64,000 nt of DNA, taken from NCBI GenBank assembly GCA_029432815.1, contig JAROBA010000029.1, positions 1-64,000 of the forward strand, written 5' to 3'. Below the pieces are notes generated by a model that made no database searches, was not told where the DNA came from, and saw only the letters and a program-made list of their open reading frames with translations. Both the position numbers and the translations under genes were made by a program. Below, one piece after another: positions 24,913-32,907 of the stretch. Origin of the DNA: Pontiellaceae bacterium B1224 (GTDB lineage Bacteria > Verrucomicrobiota > Kiritimatiellia > Kiritimatiellales > Pontiellaceae). Within the stretch, counting starts at the first letter, position 1; each line of letters begins with the position of its first letter.

Positions 24913-27454
24913 ACCCCCGAATCGAATCCGCCCGGCCTACGTACAAATGACCGTCCTCAGTAAGAGAGCAACAATGCCCGTCGTCAGGAGAGAATGCCGC
25001 ATGTCTTATGTCAGAGTGCGGCAGCCTCGCAACATCGCATCGTTCCCGCCCCCAGCGAATCAGATTTTTCCTATCTTCTCCCATATAAAACTTGGAGAAC
25101 GACAATATGAACTGCTCGTCAGGGGAGAAAAGGAAACCATCCTGCGTGATGCCCATCACGTTTCTTTCACCGGAAGAAAACGCAATCGACTGAATGGGAT
25201 AGTCCCGGTTATAGACATAGCTCTCCCGCCTCATTGAGGGCAGTTCCATGGCAAATAAAAGCGAGCTGTTCATTACAGACGGGTGATATACCAACCGGGT
25301 TTCGTCCGGCGACAGCAACAGCTTGACTGAAGTGTTTTCTCCTCCCTTGAGCAACTGACCAAACCGCGTTCCGTGCCCCGCCGCCAACCAACCGAGGCAC
25401 TGTTTGGTTTCCAGATCAATCCAGCATACCGTTTGCGTGCCCAGTGCGACTGCGACATGGCGTTGCGCCTGATCGAGAAGTATTCCAGAGATTGGAAGCT
25501 TCCGACCCGCGGAAACCATCCATTCTTCGACGGCCGCCCGATCGATGTTGTATTCCTCCGGGAGGGGCGGATATTCCAGTTGACTGACATCGAGAACCGG
25601 CATCCAGCTTTCACCGTCGCGCCGATAAAGAATAGAACTGCTGCCCGCCCAGAACGTACCGTCAATACCTTCATGCACAGATTCAGCACCGATCACCGAA
25701 GCCGGCAGCACGATGGCTTCGACAACCGCTCCGGGAGCCTTCCGCTTCCCAAACGTGAAATCATGAATGGAAACAAGAGTTGCCGAATCGTAGCCGACGG
25801 CGGGATTCAACCGGACTTTTTTCAGCTCACGCTCGCCCACAACCCAGACGCACCTCTCCTCGTTTGCAGGCACAATGCCGAGCGGGTTGCTCAACCCGGT
25901 TGCAACGGAACCACGGTATGGATTCATGGCAGCCGCAACGCGTACATCCAGGAGGGTTTCTTCCTCAAGAGAATCCATGCCGTATTGGTCATGTAGTTTC
26001 CAGAAGCTGGAAACTGCGGCTTCGTAATTCTTCTCGCCATAGTGGGCAGCAATCAGGTGGGTCAGACTTTGCCGATGTTCGGCATGGGTCTTCCGCTGTT
26101 CTGCGCGAACCATGAAAAAAGCGGCGGCAAAAAGAAGCAGGAGAAAAAAGCCGAGCATCCGGGCGATGAAAAGAAGCTGCCGGTTCTGACGCTTGTGAGC
26201 ATCGCGGTCGCGGATCGCTTTCCCAATCAGATCCAACAGTTCGCGCTGGAGCGGGTCGGCGGGATCGACCAGGGACTGCGCAAGCTCGAAATCGTTGTTT
26301 CCGAATGCACAACGGGCATATTCCACTGAAGCTTCGATCCGCAGGCGTTCGGCATCGGGATTCCCGGGCCAAAGGTCGAGTGCCTCGCGAAATCCGAATA
26401 TGGCGCGGTTAAACAGATCGTAGTCCCGCTGCTTTTTTGCGCGCGCAAGATTGAGTTGGGCACTTTCCTGAAGTGCCAGACTTTCAGAATGCGAACGATA
26501 GTCGCGGATGGCCTGCTGAAACTTCCGAACATTGGAAAACCGGTCGGCGGGCGCGGAGGCCATCGCTTTGAAGGCAATACGCAGTAGCTCACCATGTTCT
26601 TCAAGCGGCTCAATAAAGTTTTCCGATGCCAGATTCAGGCACAGGACCGGATCTTTCTCCCGCCGGGGTGGGTGACCCGAAATAATCTGATACAGCATGG
26701 CGCCGAGCAGATAAACATCGCTTGTTTCGCCCTGCCTGCTCATATCACCGCGCGCCATTTCTGGCGGCATATAGGCCGGGGTCCCGCAAAAAGATGTTTC
26801 AGCCGACTGATTATCAACGGGGCCCTCAACCATGCACGAAGCCCCCCAGTCCATCACCATCACTTCCCCGAATTCGCCGAGCATAATGTTATGGGGTTTC
26901 AGATCGCGGTGAAGCACCCCTCGCGAATGGGCGAAGGAGATAGTGTCGGCCACGCGCTGGAGAACACCGAGGTTTTCATCGAGCGTCTTTTCGCCCATGA
27001 CTTTCGACCAAGGGAAACCCTGCACTTCTTTCATGGCGTAGAACAGGTTACCCTCGGCATCGATGCCCAGATCATAAATCGGCACCACATTCGGATGCTC
27101 AAGATGACCCGTCACCACCGCCTCGGCCATCAGCGCATCGGCCGCGCCGGCGGTTGATTTACGGCCAGGCTTGACCATCTTGACCGCTACCTCGCGATTG
27201 AAAGCGGTCTGGTTTGCTGCATAGACAATGCCCATCCCGCCGGAGCCGAGTTCCTGCCCCAACAGGAAATCCGGGGAGGATTCGGGCGCCGGTTCCAAGG
27301 TTCGGAAACGGGGTTTGCTGTTGGCCAGTGTTGCAACACAATGGCTGACAACGCGAATTGAATCTTCAGCAACACTGCCTTCGGCAATAGCATCACGCCA
27401 GAGGGTCTGCGTTGCATCCCACGATTGCTCCCCGCGCTGTTCCAAGTTCCCCAT
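24881..27454 (-). CDS. Membrane Ser/Thr protein kinase with sensor propeller (5' part)
   Basis: 857 residues from ATG at 27454. A cytoplasmic Hanks-type kinase domain (about 75-340) has the glycine loop GQELGSGGMGIVYAAN, ATP lysine VAVKMV, catalytic loop HRDLKPHN, a DWG in place of DFG, and the activation segment GTPAYMPPEMARGD. One membrane helix (FFLLLLFAAAFFMVR, about 430) follows. The C-terminal half looks like propeller blades that would lie outside the cytoplasm and sense something. It ends in a stop at 24881, but the propeller continues in the next frame. Gene order ECF sigma, FHA, kinase suggests one signalling unit. Two palindrome copies (25483 and 25998) lie inside. Confidence 0.9.
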   Translation of the reverse strand: MGNLEQRGEQSWDATQTLWRDAIAEGSVAEDSIRVVSHCVATLANSKPRFRTLEPAPESSPDFLLGQELGSGGMGIVYAANQTAFNREVAVKMVKPGRKSTAGAADALMAEAVVTGHLEHPNVVPIYDLGIDAEGNLFYAMKEVQGFPWSKVMGEKTLDENLGVLQRVADTISFAHSRGVLHRDLKPHNIMLGEFGEVMVMDWGASCMVEGPVDNQSAETSFCGTPAYMPPEMARGDMSRQGETSDVYLLGAMLYQIISGHPPRREKDPVLCLNLASENFIEPLEEHGELLRIAFKAMASAPADRFSNVRKFQQAIRDYRSHSESLALQESAQLNLARAKKQRDYDLFNRAIFGFREALDLWPGNPDAERLRIEASVEYARCAFGNNDFELAQSLVDPADPLQRELLDLIGKAIRDRDAHKRQNRQLLFIARMLGFFLLLLFAAAFFMVRAEQRKTHAEHRQSLTHLIAAHYGEKNYEAAVSSFWKLHDQYGMDSLEEETLLDVRVAAAMNPYRGSVATGLSNPLGIVPANEERCVWVVGERELKKVRLNPAVGYDSATLVSIHDFTFGKRKAPGAVVEAIVLPASVIGAESVHEGIDGTFWAGSSSILYRRDGESWMPVLDVSQLEYPPLPEEYNIDRAAVEEWMVSAGRKLPISGILLDQAQRHVAVALGTQTVCWIDLETKQCLGWLAAGHGTRFGQLLKGGENTSVKLLLSPDETRLVYHPSVMNSSLLFAMELPSMRRESYVYNRDYPIQSIAFSSGERNVMGITQDGFLFSPDEQFILSFSKFYMGEDRKNLIRWGRERCDVARLPHSDIRHAAFSPDDGHCCSLTEDGHLYVGRADSIRGFELVRSVVDR

Positions 27455-27529
27455 CAATTAAGGTTAAAGAAAGAAAGCCTGAAATAAACGACTAATCGTA
27501 TCTGAATAATTGCTTTCACGACTCTCTCC

Positions 27530-27985
27530 CTAAACCCGCCTCACTCGCAGAGAAACAACGCCGAGCTCAAGTTCATCACCATCGCACAGATCTTCGTAGT
27601 CGATGTTTTTCCCATTCAGACGGGTTCCGTTCTTCGAACCCGCATCACATAATCGTATCAGATTACCGACCGATTCAAGGCGACAATGCAGCCGGGAGAT
27701 CCCTTCGAAGTCGAGCCGGCAATCGGCCTTTTCGCCCCGCCCGATCGTCACCGGCAGACTGCACATACAAACGCGCAGCATCTCTTCGCCATCCCGCTCT
27801 AAAACAACGGTACCCTTACGATCGAAATAATCGCCCCGTGAATGAATCGACAGCCGCATCTTTTCAAGGCTCCACTCGCGCGTCGCCGCAAAAACATCCT
27901 CAGCATCGGAGGCCGCCTGCAAACGCTCGATAATCTGATTATCAGACAGTCTGCCCATTTGTTCGTCATCCGTTTGAACTTTCAT
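27530..27985 (-). CDS. FHA-domain phosphothreonine-binding protein
   Basis: 151 residues. An N-terminal helical part is followed by an FHA domain (about 60-150) with the conserved GRGEKADC, SRLHC and SKNGTRLNG motifs that contact phosphothreonine. It probably binds autophosphorylated kinase encoded just downstream, or a phosphorylated form of the sigma factor. Its ATG overlaps the sigma factor stop by four bases (ATGA), indicating coupled translation. It is soluble, with no signal peptide. Confidence 0.9.
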   Translation of the reverse strand: MKVQTDDEQMGRLSDNQIIERLQAASDAEDVFAATREWSLEKMRLSIHSRGDYFDRKGTVVLERDGEEMLRVCMCSLPVTIGRGEKADCRLDFEGISRLHCRLESVGNLIRLCDAGSKNGTRLNGKNIDYEDLCDGDELELGVVSLRVRRV

Positions 27986-28614
27986 GGTTCACCTCGTTCT
28001 CCATCCAGAATTGAAGTAACTTCCTGCCGGATATATTTGAGCATCCGGTTTTTAACGGCATAGATTGCGTTAGCATCAAGCGTGGTTTCCTCCGAAACTT
28101 CAGCCGCCGACTGATCGTCGAGCACATAGCGGTGGAACACACGAAACGTATCCTCGCCCACCCGCTTACGAACCCGGTCCAGCGCGGTTTCATAAACCGC
28201 CTTTTCCCATTCCAGTCGCCAGATCCGGTCGTCCCGATCCAGCTCGGCTTCCAGCCGTTCCTCGAATTGCGTGCGATATTCCTGCGATGTTTTCCGGCGG
28301 GTCTGCTTGCGGCGCAGATAGTCAATCACGGCATTACGGGTAATGGTTTTCAACCAGCCGCGGAAACGGCCGCGCTCGGGTGAATAGTCGAAACGGATGA
28401 TCTGACGGAACACCTTGATGCAGACTTCCTGCACAATGTCTTCCGCCTCAGCATGGCTGATCTCATAATGAAGCGAATACCCGAAAATCAGGCGTCCGTA
28501 GATTTCATGAAACTCCCACCATGCGTCGCAGTCTTCCCCATCCTTTAATCGGATCAGGAGGCTTTCGCGTGTGCAGCAGGCCGATAACAGCTCGTTTGAT
28601 TCCGTCGATTCCAT
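27982..28614 (-). CDS. ECF-type RNA polymerase sigma factor
   Basis: 210 residues with sigma region 2 (EISHAEAEDIVQEVCIKVF, then RFRGWLKTITRNAVIDYLRR) and region 4 (DQSAAEVSEETTLDANAIY). It directs RNA polymerase to a dedicated regulon. There is no anti-sigma gene next to it; instead an FHA protein and a Ser/Thr kinase follow, the type of arrangement in which sigma activity is controlled by phosphorylation. Codon 1 is ATG at 28614. A paired palindrome lies 52 bases upstream. Confidence 0.92.
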   Translation of the reverse strand: MESTESNELLSACCTRESLLIRLKDGEDCDAWWEFHEIYGRLIFGYSLHYEISHAEAEDIVQEVCIKVFRQIIRFDYSPERGRFRGWLKTITRNAVIDYLRRKQTRRKTSQEYRTQFEERLEAELDRDDRIWRLEWEKAVYETALDRVRKRVGEDTFRVFHRYVLDDQSAAEVSEETTLDANAIYAVKNRMLKYIRQEVTSILDGERGEP

Positions 28615-28665
28615 AGCGTATTTAAACCTGAATACGGATATCGAGCGAGAATCTTACACGAAATC

Positions 28666-28703
28666 TTCCAGACTCTGGAAAATTTCTTTTCCAACCTCTG
28701 GAT
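28666..28703 (-). repeat. Paired palindromes after the lipoprotein gene
   Basis: One exact copy (28666-28680) and one one-mismatch copy (28689-28703) of TTCCA-N5-TGGAA. In the minus-strand transcript, GGTTGGAAAA and TTTTCCAG segments can pair to form one long hairpin just after the lipoprotein stop. No T-run follows, so termination is less clear than for cspA. Confidence 0.6.
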
Positions 28704-28717
28704 GTTTTCTGTCTGGA

Positions 28718-29152
28718 TTAACGTGTTGGAGGATCGCCCGGATCTCCGGGATTGTCACCCGGCTCTGTCGGACCGGAAGATCCGCCACTGTCGCCATCAC
28801 TGCCGCCACCGCCGGACATCGCCGCAACTGCAACGCCGCCAACAATAACCGCCTCACCCAGCAGGACACGGCTGGTTCTTCCCGCATCATCGCTCCAGGC
28901 CACCGGATTAACCCACGAAAGGCTTCCGCCGGTTTTCACAGGATTTCTCCAGCGATTGGGATTCACCAGAGCGGTAAAATCACCAACGGTGGAGAATGAA
29001 ACACCCACCTCAGCGTAGCTGCCGCTTTCAGTGGTATAACCGCGAGATACAAGCTCGGGCCCTTTCGGCCCCTGGGCACCATTCATCGATGCACACCCCG
29101 CCAGAAGCGAAGCACTTACACATAAACTCGTTACTTTCAGATATGTTTTCAT
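28718..29152 (-). CDS. Small lipoprotein of unknown function
   Basis: 144 residues with a lipoprotein signal and lipobox (VSASLLAGCASMNG; Cys about 20). The middle is a predicted beta-rich part (YAEVGVSFSTVGDFTALV), followed by a hydrophobic stretch (LGEAVIVGGVAVAAM) and a low-complexity tail of Gly, Ser, Asp and Pro. It lies upstream of the sigma/FHA/kinase genes on the same strand, separated by 103 bases and a paired palindrome, so it may be a separate unit. No family recognised. Confidence 0.8.
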   Translation of the reverse strand: MKTYLKVTSLCVSASLLAGCASMNGAQGPKGPELVSRGYTTESGSYAEVGVSFSTVGDFTALVNPNRWRNPVKTGGSLSWVNPVAWSDDAGRTSRVLLGEAVIVGGVAVAAMSGGGGSDGDSGGSSGPTEPGDNPGDPGDPPTR

Positions 29153-29279
29153 AGTTGTCTCCCAGGGCGAAAGATGCGCACCCTACTTAGGAACCCATCA
29201 AGCGCAACTGAAAATGCTGCGTAATAATGTCACACAGCGCTTTTCATCTGAGTATACAGCAATTCCTGCGCCAAACCTG

Positions 29280-29771
29280 CTAAACGACATCTATCACGTT
29301 ATCGAGCATGCGGTCGTCGTCAAAAATGAACCGACCTGAAAAGCGGCGCCCTTCCAGCATGTGTGGGAACCAGATGTGGTCGTCCTGCCACATATGTTCA
29401 AACGGAAGATCATCGATTGAGCACCAGAGCGGAATGGCCTCGTCTGTTTCGGCCGGCTCGCCTTCATAATCTGTGGCGGTATAGACATAGCCGTGGATGG
29501 AGTTGTTGTCCGTGAACTGAAAATGCAGCTCTCCGGCAAACTTAACTCCGGTTGGTGTGATGCACAGTTCTTCCTGCGTTTCACGGATCGCGCATTGTTC
29601 AGTTGTTTCGCCCGGTTCCAGCTTTCCGCCGGGCCCGTTAATCTTACCTTTTCCGAACCCTCGTTTTTTGTGGATCAGCAGAATCTGCCCGTCTTTAATC
29701 ACAAACATCAGGGTCGCCACGGTTACCGGGTCCCAGTTTTCCCAATCCACATCTTCAACGGTTTTAAACAT
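29280..29771 (-). CDS. MTH1-like Nudix hydrolase
   Basis: 163 residues from ATG at 29771, which has GGGAG upstream; the longer reading to 29831 runs back through a terminator. The Nudix box is complete (GGKLEPGETTEQCAIRETQE, about 55-75). Upstream KKRGFGKGKINGPGG and the later DLPFEHMWQDDHIWFP match the human MTH1 (NUDT1) pattern closely, which suggests hydrolysis of oxidised purine nucleotides such as 8-oxo-dGTP. Substrate is inferred from this similarity. It is a single-gene unit downstream of the mscS terminator. Confidence 0.9.
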   Translation of the reverse strand: MFKTVEDVDWENWDPVTVATLMFVIKDGQILLIHKKRGFGKGKINGPGGKLEPGETTEQCAIRETQEELCITPTGVKFAGELHFQFTDNNSIHGYVYTATDYEGEPAETDEAIPLWCSIDDLPFEHMWQDDHIWFPHMLEGRRFSGRFIFDDDRMLDNVIDVV

Positions 29772-29785
29772 TTCACTGCTCCCAA

Positions 29786-29826
29786 AATAAAAACTGCCGC
29801 GCAGTCTGAACGGCGCGGCAGTTTGA
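29786..29826 (-). terminator. Rho-independent terminator of the mscS gene
   Basis: In the minus-strand transcript, AAACTGCCGCGC pairs with GCGCGGCAGTTT around a short loop and is followed by a U-run. It lies about 40 bases after the mscS stop and just before the Nudix start codon. Confidence 0.85.
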
Positions 29827-29833
29827 AACAAGT

Positions 29834-29865
29834 TTCCAACGGTTGGAATTTTCCAACGCTTGGAA
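29834..29865. repeat. Tandem pair of dispersed palindromes
   Basis: Two perfect-arm copies, TTCCAACGGTTGGAA (29834-29848) and TTCCAACGCTTGGAA (29851-29865), only two bases apart. They follow the mscS stop codon directly. Either copy folds on itself, or the two can pair almost completely with each other. Confidence 0.85.
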
Positions 29866-29866
29866 C

Positions 29867-30730
29867 TCAGCCCTCTTTATGCTCGTAGATATGCACATCG
29901 CGCTGCGGGAACGGAATGCAGATCCCTTCGGCATCGAACTTTTTCTTGATGCCTTCCGTTACACCGAAATAAACGCCCCAATAATCCGCCGGCGCACACC
30001 ATGGACGCACGGCAAAATTGACGCTGCTGTCGGCCATCTCGGATACCAGAATATCGGGAGCCGGTGTTTCAAGAATTCCTGGTACTTCTTTGAGCACCGC
30101 CTCAATGGCAGCGCGGGCCTTATCGATATCATCGGCATAGCTGATGCCTGCCGCCAGATCAACGCGGCGCGTGTTGTTCGCGGAAAAATTGGTAATATTG
30201 TCTGACATCAGCTTTGCATTCGGCACGATGGTTTTTTTGTTATCCAGGGTATCCACGTGGGTCGTAAAAATTCCGATATCCCGTACGGTCCCCAAAACGC
30301 CGCCAGCCTCTACCACGTCGCCCACTTTAAACGGCTTGAAGATAATCATCAGCACTCCGGCCGCAAAGTTTGAAAGCGATCCCTGCAACGCCAGACCAAC
30401 AGCCAGACCGGCCGCACCGAGCACAGCAATGAAGGAGGCCGTTTTTACGTTCAGTTTTTCCAGCGCGGCAATCACGACAAAGGCCTGTAAGCCCACATGA
30501 ATCAGACTGCTCACAAATGAGATCAGGGTATGATCCACCCTGGAACGCTCCATCAATTTAACGATTCCTTTTTTGATGAGCTTAGCCACGAACATACCGA
30601 TCACCAACACCAGCACGGCGGCAATGATTTTCATCCCCCATTCCACGCCGACAGTTTGAACGGTCTCCAGGATATCTCCTGAACTTTGAACGGTTGACTC
30701 AACAGCCTCACTGACTTCGTTAGTTTCCAT
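29867..30730 (-). CDS. mscS: Small-conductance mechanosensitive channel (MscS family)
   Basis: 287 residues: three membrane helices, then the MscS beta and C-terminal domains. The pore helix motif VGLALQGSLSNFAAGVLMI and the following PFKVGDVVE match MscS closely, and the length is like E. coli MscS. It is a homoheptameric channel that opens under membrane tension during osmotic downshock. It has its own terminator. A paralogue of near-identical architecture lies 159 bases upstream; the pair may derive from a tandem duplication. Confidence 0.93.
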   Translation of the reverse strand: METNEVSEAVESTVQSSGDILETVQTVGVEWGMKIIAAVLVLVIGMFVAKLIKKGIVKLMERSRVDHTLISFVSSLIHVGLQAFVVIAALEKLNVKTASFIAVLGAAGLAVGLALQGSLSNFAAGVLMIIFKPFKVGDVVEAGGVLGTVRDIGIFTTHVDTLDNKKTIVPNAKLMSDNITNFSANNTRRVDLAAGISYADDIDKARAAIEAVLKEVPGILETPAPDILVSEMADSSVNFAVRPWCAPADYWGVYFGVTEGIKKKFDAEGICIPFPQRDVHIYEHKEG

Positions 30731-30830
30731 TATTTCAACTCCCTGTGTTTGAATTCAATTCGCAGTAACTGAATCGGTACTGTATTTAGCGTCTAAATGG
30801 TTGGCAAGAACCAAGGTCTTTCAGATCTTA

Positions 30831-30863
30831 AAAAAAGCCGGAACAAAATTGCTCCGGCTTTTT
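30831..30863. terminator. Bidirectional terminator between the two mscS genes
   Basis: AAAGCCGGA pairs with TCCGGCTTT around an eight-base loop, with A-rich and T-rich flanks that serve either strand. It lies 27 bases beyond the stop of the upstream paralogue. Confidence 0.85.
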
Positions 30864-30872
30864 CAATTGGTT

Positions 30873-30887
30873 TTCCAAGGATTGGAA
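30873..30887. repeat. Dispersed palindrome TTCCAAGGATTGGAA
   Basis: An exact copy whose symmetry extends outward to ten-base arms (AATTTTCCAA / TTGGAAAATT). It lies three bases after the stop of the second mscS gene and before its terminator. Confidence 0.85.
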
Positions 30888-30889
30888 AA

Positions 30890-31744
30890 TTAGTCGTTCT
30901 TGTGCTCGTACAAATGCACATCGCGCTGCGGGAACGGAATGGAGATTCCTTCTTCATCAAAACGCTTCTTAATGGCTTCAGTCGTATCGAAGTAGACACC
31001 CCAGTAATCTGCGGAGTTAACCCACGGACGAACCACAAAGTTTACGCTGCTGTCGGCCAGTTCAACCACAGCAATCGTTACCGCCGGATCCTTCAGAATG
31101 CGTTCGTCAGCTGCAATGATATCGTTGAGCACTTTCTTGGCTTTATCGATGTCGTCGCTGTAGCCAATGCCGGCAACCAGATCAACACGACGGGTTCCGA
31201 AGGTATTGATATTGGTGATGGTTCCACCGGTCACAACCGAGTTTGGAACAATCATCTTTTTATTGTCCGGCGATTTCATGATGGTAGTGAAGATTCCGAT
31301 TTCCAGCACGGATCCCACATTTCCACCGGCATCAATCACATCGCCCACTTTGAACGGCTTGAAGATCAGCATCAAAACTCCCGCTGCAAAGTTGGCCAGC
31401 GAACCCTGCAACGCCAAACCAATGGCCAGACCGGCCGCACCGAGAATCGCAATGAACGAGGCCGTCTTGACATCCAGTTTTTCGAGAGCGGCAATAAATA
31501 CAAACGCTTTTAAACCAACTGAAACAAGACTGCTGCAAAACTTGGCGAGCGTGACGTCGACGCCCCGCTTCTCCATCAATTTACTGAGCGCACCCGTGAT
31601 TATTTTGGCGACCCACAACCCGATAATCAGGACGAGCAGCGCAGCCACAATTTTCACTCCGTATACTACTGCAATATCCTGCACTTTTTCCAGCATCGGT
31701 GCGACCCCTTCACTGGTTACTTCAACAACTTCATTCGTTTGCAT
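30890..31744 (-). CDS. Small-conductance mechanosensitive channel paralogue (MscS family)
   Basis: 284 residues with the same plan as its downstream neighbour: three helices, pore motif IGLALQGSLANFAAGVLML, and PFKVGDVID. The two proteins are alike through most of their length but differ in the periplasmic N-terminus and in loops. ATG at 31744 is preceded by GGGAGG. It faces a divergent GumN/TraB gene across 181 bases containing a 12-bp palindrome. Confidence 0.92.
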   Translation of the reverse strand: MQTNEVVEVTSEGVAPMLEKVQDIAVVYGVKIVAALLVLIIGLWVAKIITGALSKLMEKRGVDVTLAKFCSSLVSVGLKAFVFIAALEKLDVKTASFIAILGAAGLAIGLALQGSLANFAAGVLMLIFKPFKVGDVIDAGGNVGSVLEIGIFTTIMKSPDNKKMIVPNSVVTGGTITNINTFGTRRVDLVAGIGYSDDIDKAKKVLNDIIAADERILKDPAVTIAVVELADSSVNFVVRPWVNSADYWGVYFDTTEAIKKRFDEEGISIPFPQRDVHLYEHKND

Positions 31745-31817
31745 TTTTGCCCTCCCGGCTATTTTTTTAAATATAGTACTATTTCAGTACACAGCGCGGA
31801 TTATAGAAAGATGACAA

Positions 31818-31829
31818 ACTTGTACAAGT
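31818..31829. promoter_or_regulatory. Palindrome between divergent promoters
   Basis: ACTTGTACAAGT is a perfect 12-bp palindrome between the divergent mscS and GumN genes. A nearby inverted repeat, GTACT-N5-AGTAC at 31776-31790, is separate. Either may be an operator; no regulator is adjacent. Confidence 0.35.
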
Positions 31830-31925
31830 AGAATGTGAACAGAGTTTGGAAAGTATTTAAGCTCGGGATTATTACTTTTTATGCGCAACAATAACCGGTA
31901 TGTTTTGCACTTTGGAGAAGCCGCC

Positions 31926-32804
31926 ATGCTAAACAAACGACGAGCATTAAAGACCGCTGTTTTCGCTCTTTCTGCGACCATTCTGATTCCTGCCACTCTG
32001 GCAAAAAGTATGCTGTGGAAAGTGTCTTCCCAAAAAGGCACCTTATACATTCAGGGCTCAGCGCATGTACTGAAAGCGGAAAACTATCCCCTCGCTCCGG
32101 CCATCCAACAGGCCTATTCGGATTCCTCTGCTCTGATTCTTGAAGCCGATATGGGCGAAATGATGTCCCCGCAAACCCAGCAGCTTATTTTAAAAAAAGC
32201 CATGCTACAGAAGCCCGAAACCCTCAAAACCCTTCTAAAACCGCAGACCTATGAAAACCTTACAGCCATTGCTGACGAAACCGGCTTACCCATGCCGATG
32301 CTGGATCCTTTCAAACCCTGGTTTGCCACCACCACGATTACGCTCCTTAAACTGAAAAAACTCGGTATGGACGAGCAATACGGGCTGGATAAATATTTTT
32401 ACGGCAAAGCCACCGCCGATCAGAAAAAAATAATAGGCCTCGAATCCATTGATTTCCAGATTTCCTTGTTCGACAGCCTTTCCAACGAAAACCCGGATGA
32501 TTTTGTGAACCGAGCCCTGGCCGATCTCAAGTTTCTGGAGGCCGACCTCGACTCCTTGCTGAAAGCCTGGGAAACGGGCGATGTCCAAACCCTGGAAAAA
32601 CTAATGACCAAGAGTTTTAAGAAATTCCCTGGAATGTATAATAAATTTATTACGGCCCGCAACAAAGCCTGGGCCAAAAGGCTGTCCGGAATGGTTAAAA
32701 ACGATCAAACGTATATGGTCGTCGTCGGGGCCGGTCATCTCCCGGGAAAAGAAGGGGTGATCAACCTGCTGAAAGAAAAAGGGTTCACGGTGGAGCAGTT
32801 GTAA
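31926..32804 (+). CDS. TraB/GumN family secreted protein
   Basis: 292 residues from ATG at 31926, which has GGAG 9 bases upstream; the longer reading to 31881 adds residues before the signal. A signal peptide (LKTAVFALSATILIPATLA) is followed by the GumN/TraB core: LWKVSSQKGTLYIQGSAHVL at the start and VVVGAGHLPGKEGVINLL near the end, with the conserved glutamate in LILEADM. These are probably metal-dependent, tiki-like peptidases, but the function in bacteria is poorly established. It ends beside a heptamer repeat. Confidence 0.88.
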   Translation: MLNKRRALKTAVFALSATILIPATLAKSMLWKVSSQKGTLYIQGSAHVLKAENYPLAPAIQQAYSDSSALILEADMGEMMSPQTQQLILKKAMLQKPETLKTLLKPQTYENLTAIADETGLPMPMLDPFKPWFATTTITLLKLKKLGMDEQYGLDKYFYGKATADQKKIIGLESIDFQISLFDSLSNENPDDFVNRALADLKFLEADLDSLLKAWETGDVQTLEKLMTKSFKKFPGMYNKFITARNKAWAKRLSGMVKNDQTYMVVVGAGHLPGKEGVINLLKEKGFTVEQL

Positions 32805-32852
32805 CGTGAAACGTGAAACGTGAAACGTGAAACGTGAAACGTGAAACGTGAA
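32804..32852. repeat. Seven tandem copies of the heptamer ACGTGAA
   Basis: Seven head-to-tail perfect copies start at the last base of the GumN stop codon and run into a one-mismatch TTCCA palindrome (32857-32871). They sit between convergent genes (GumN and exonuclease III). Confidence 0.95.
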
Positions 32853-32907
32853 AATTTTCCAATCCTCGGAAGTTCCGCAAGGGAAATCACGACTCAATCG
32901 TCACGTA

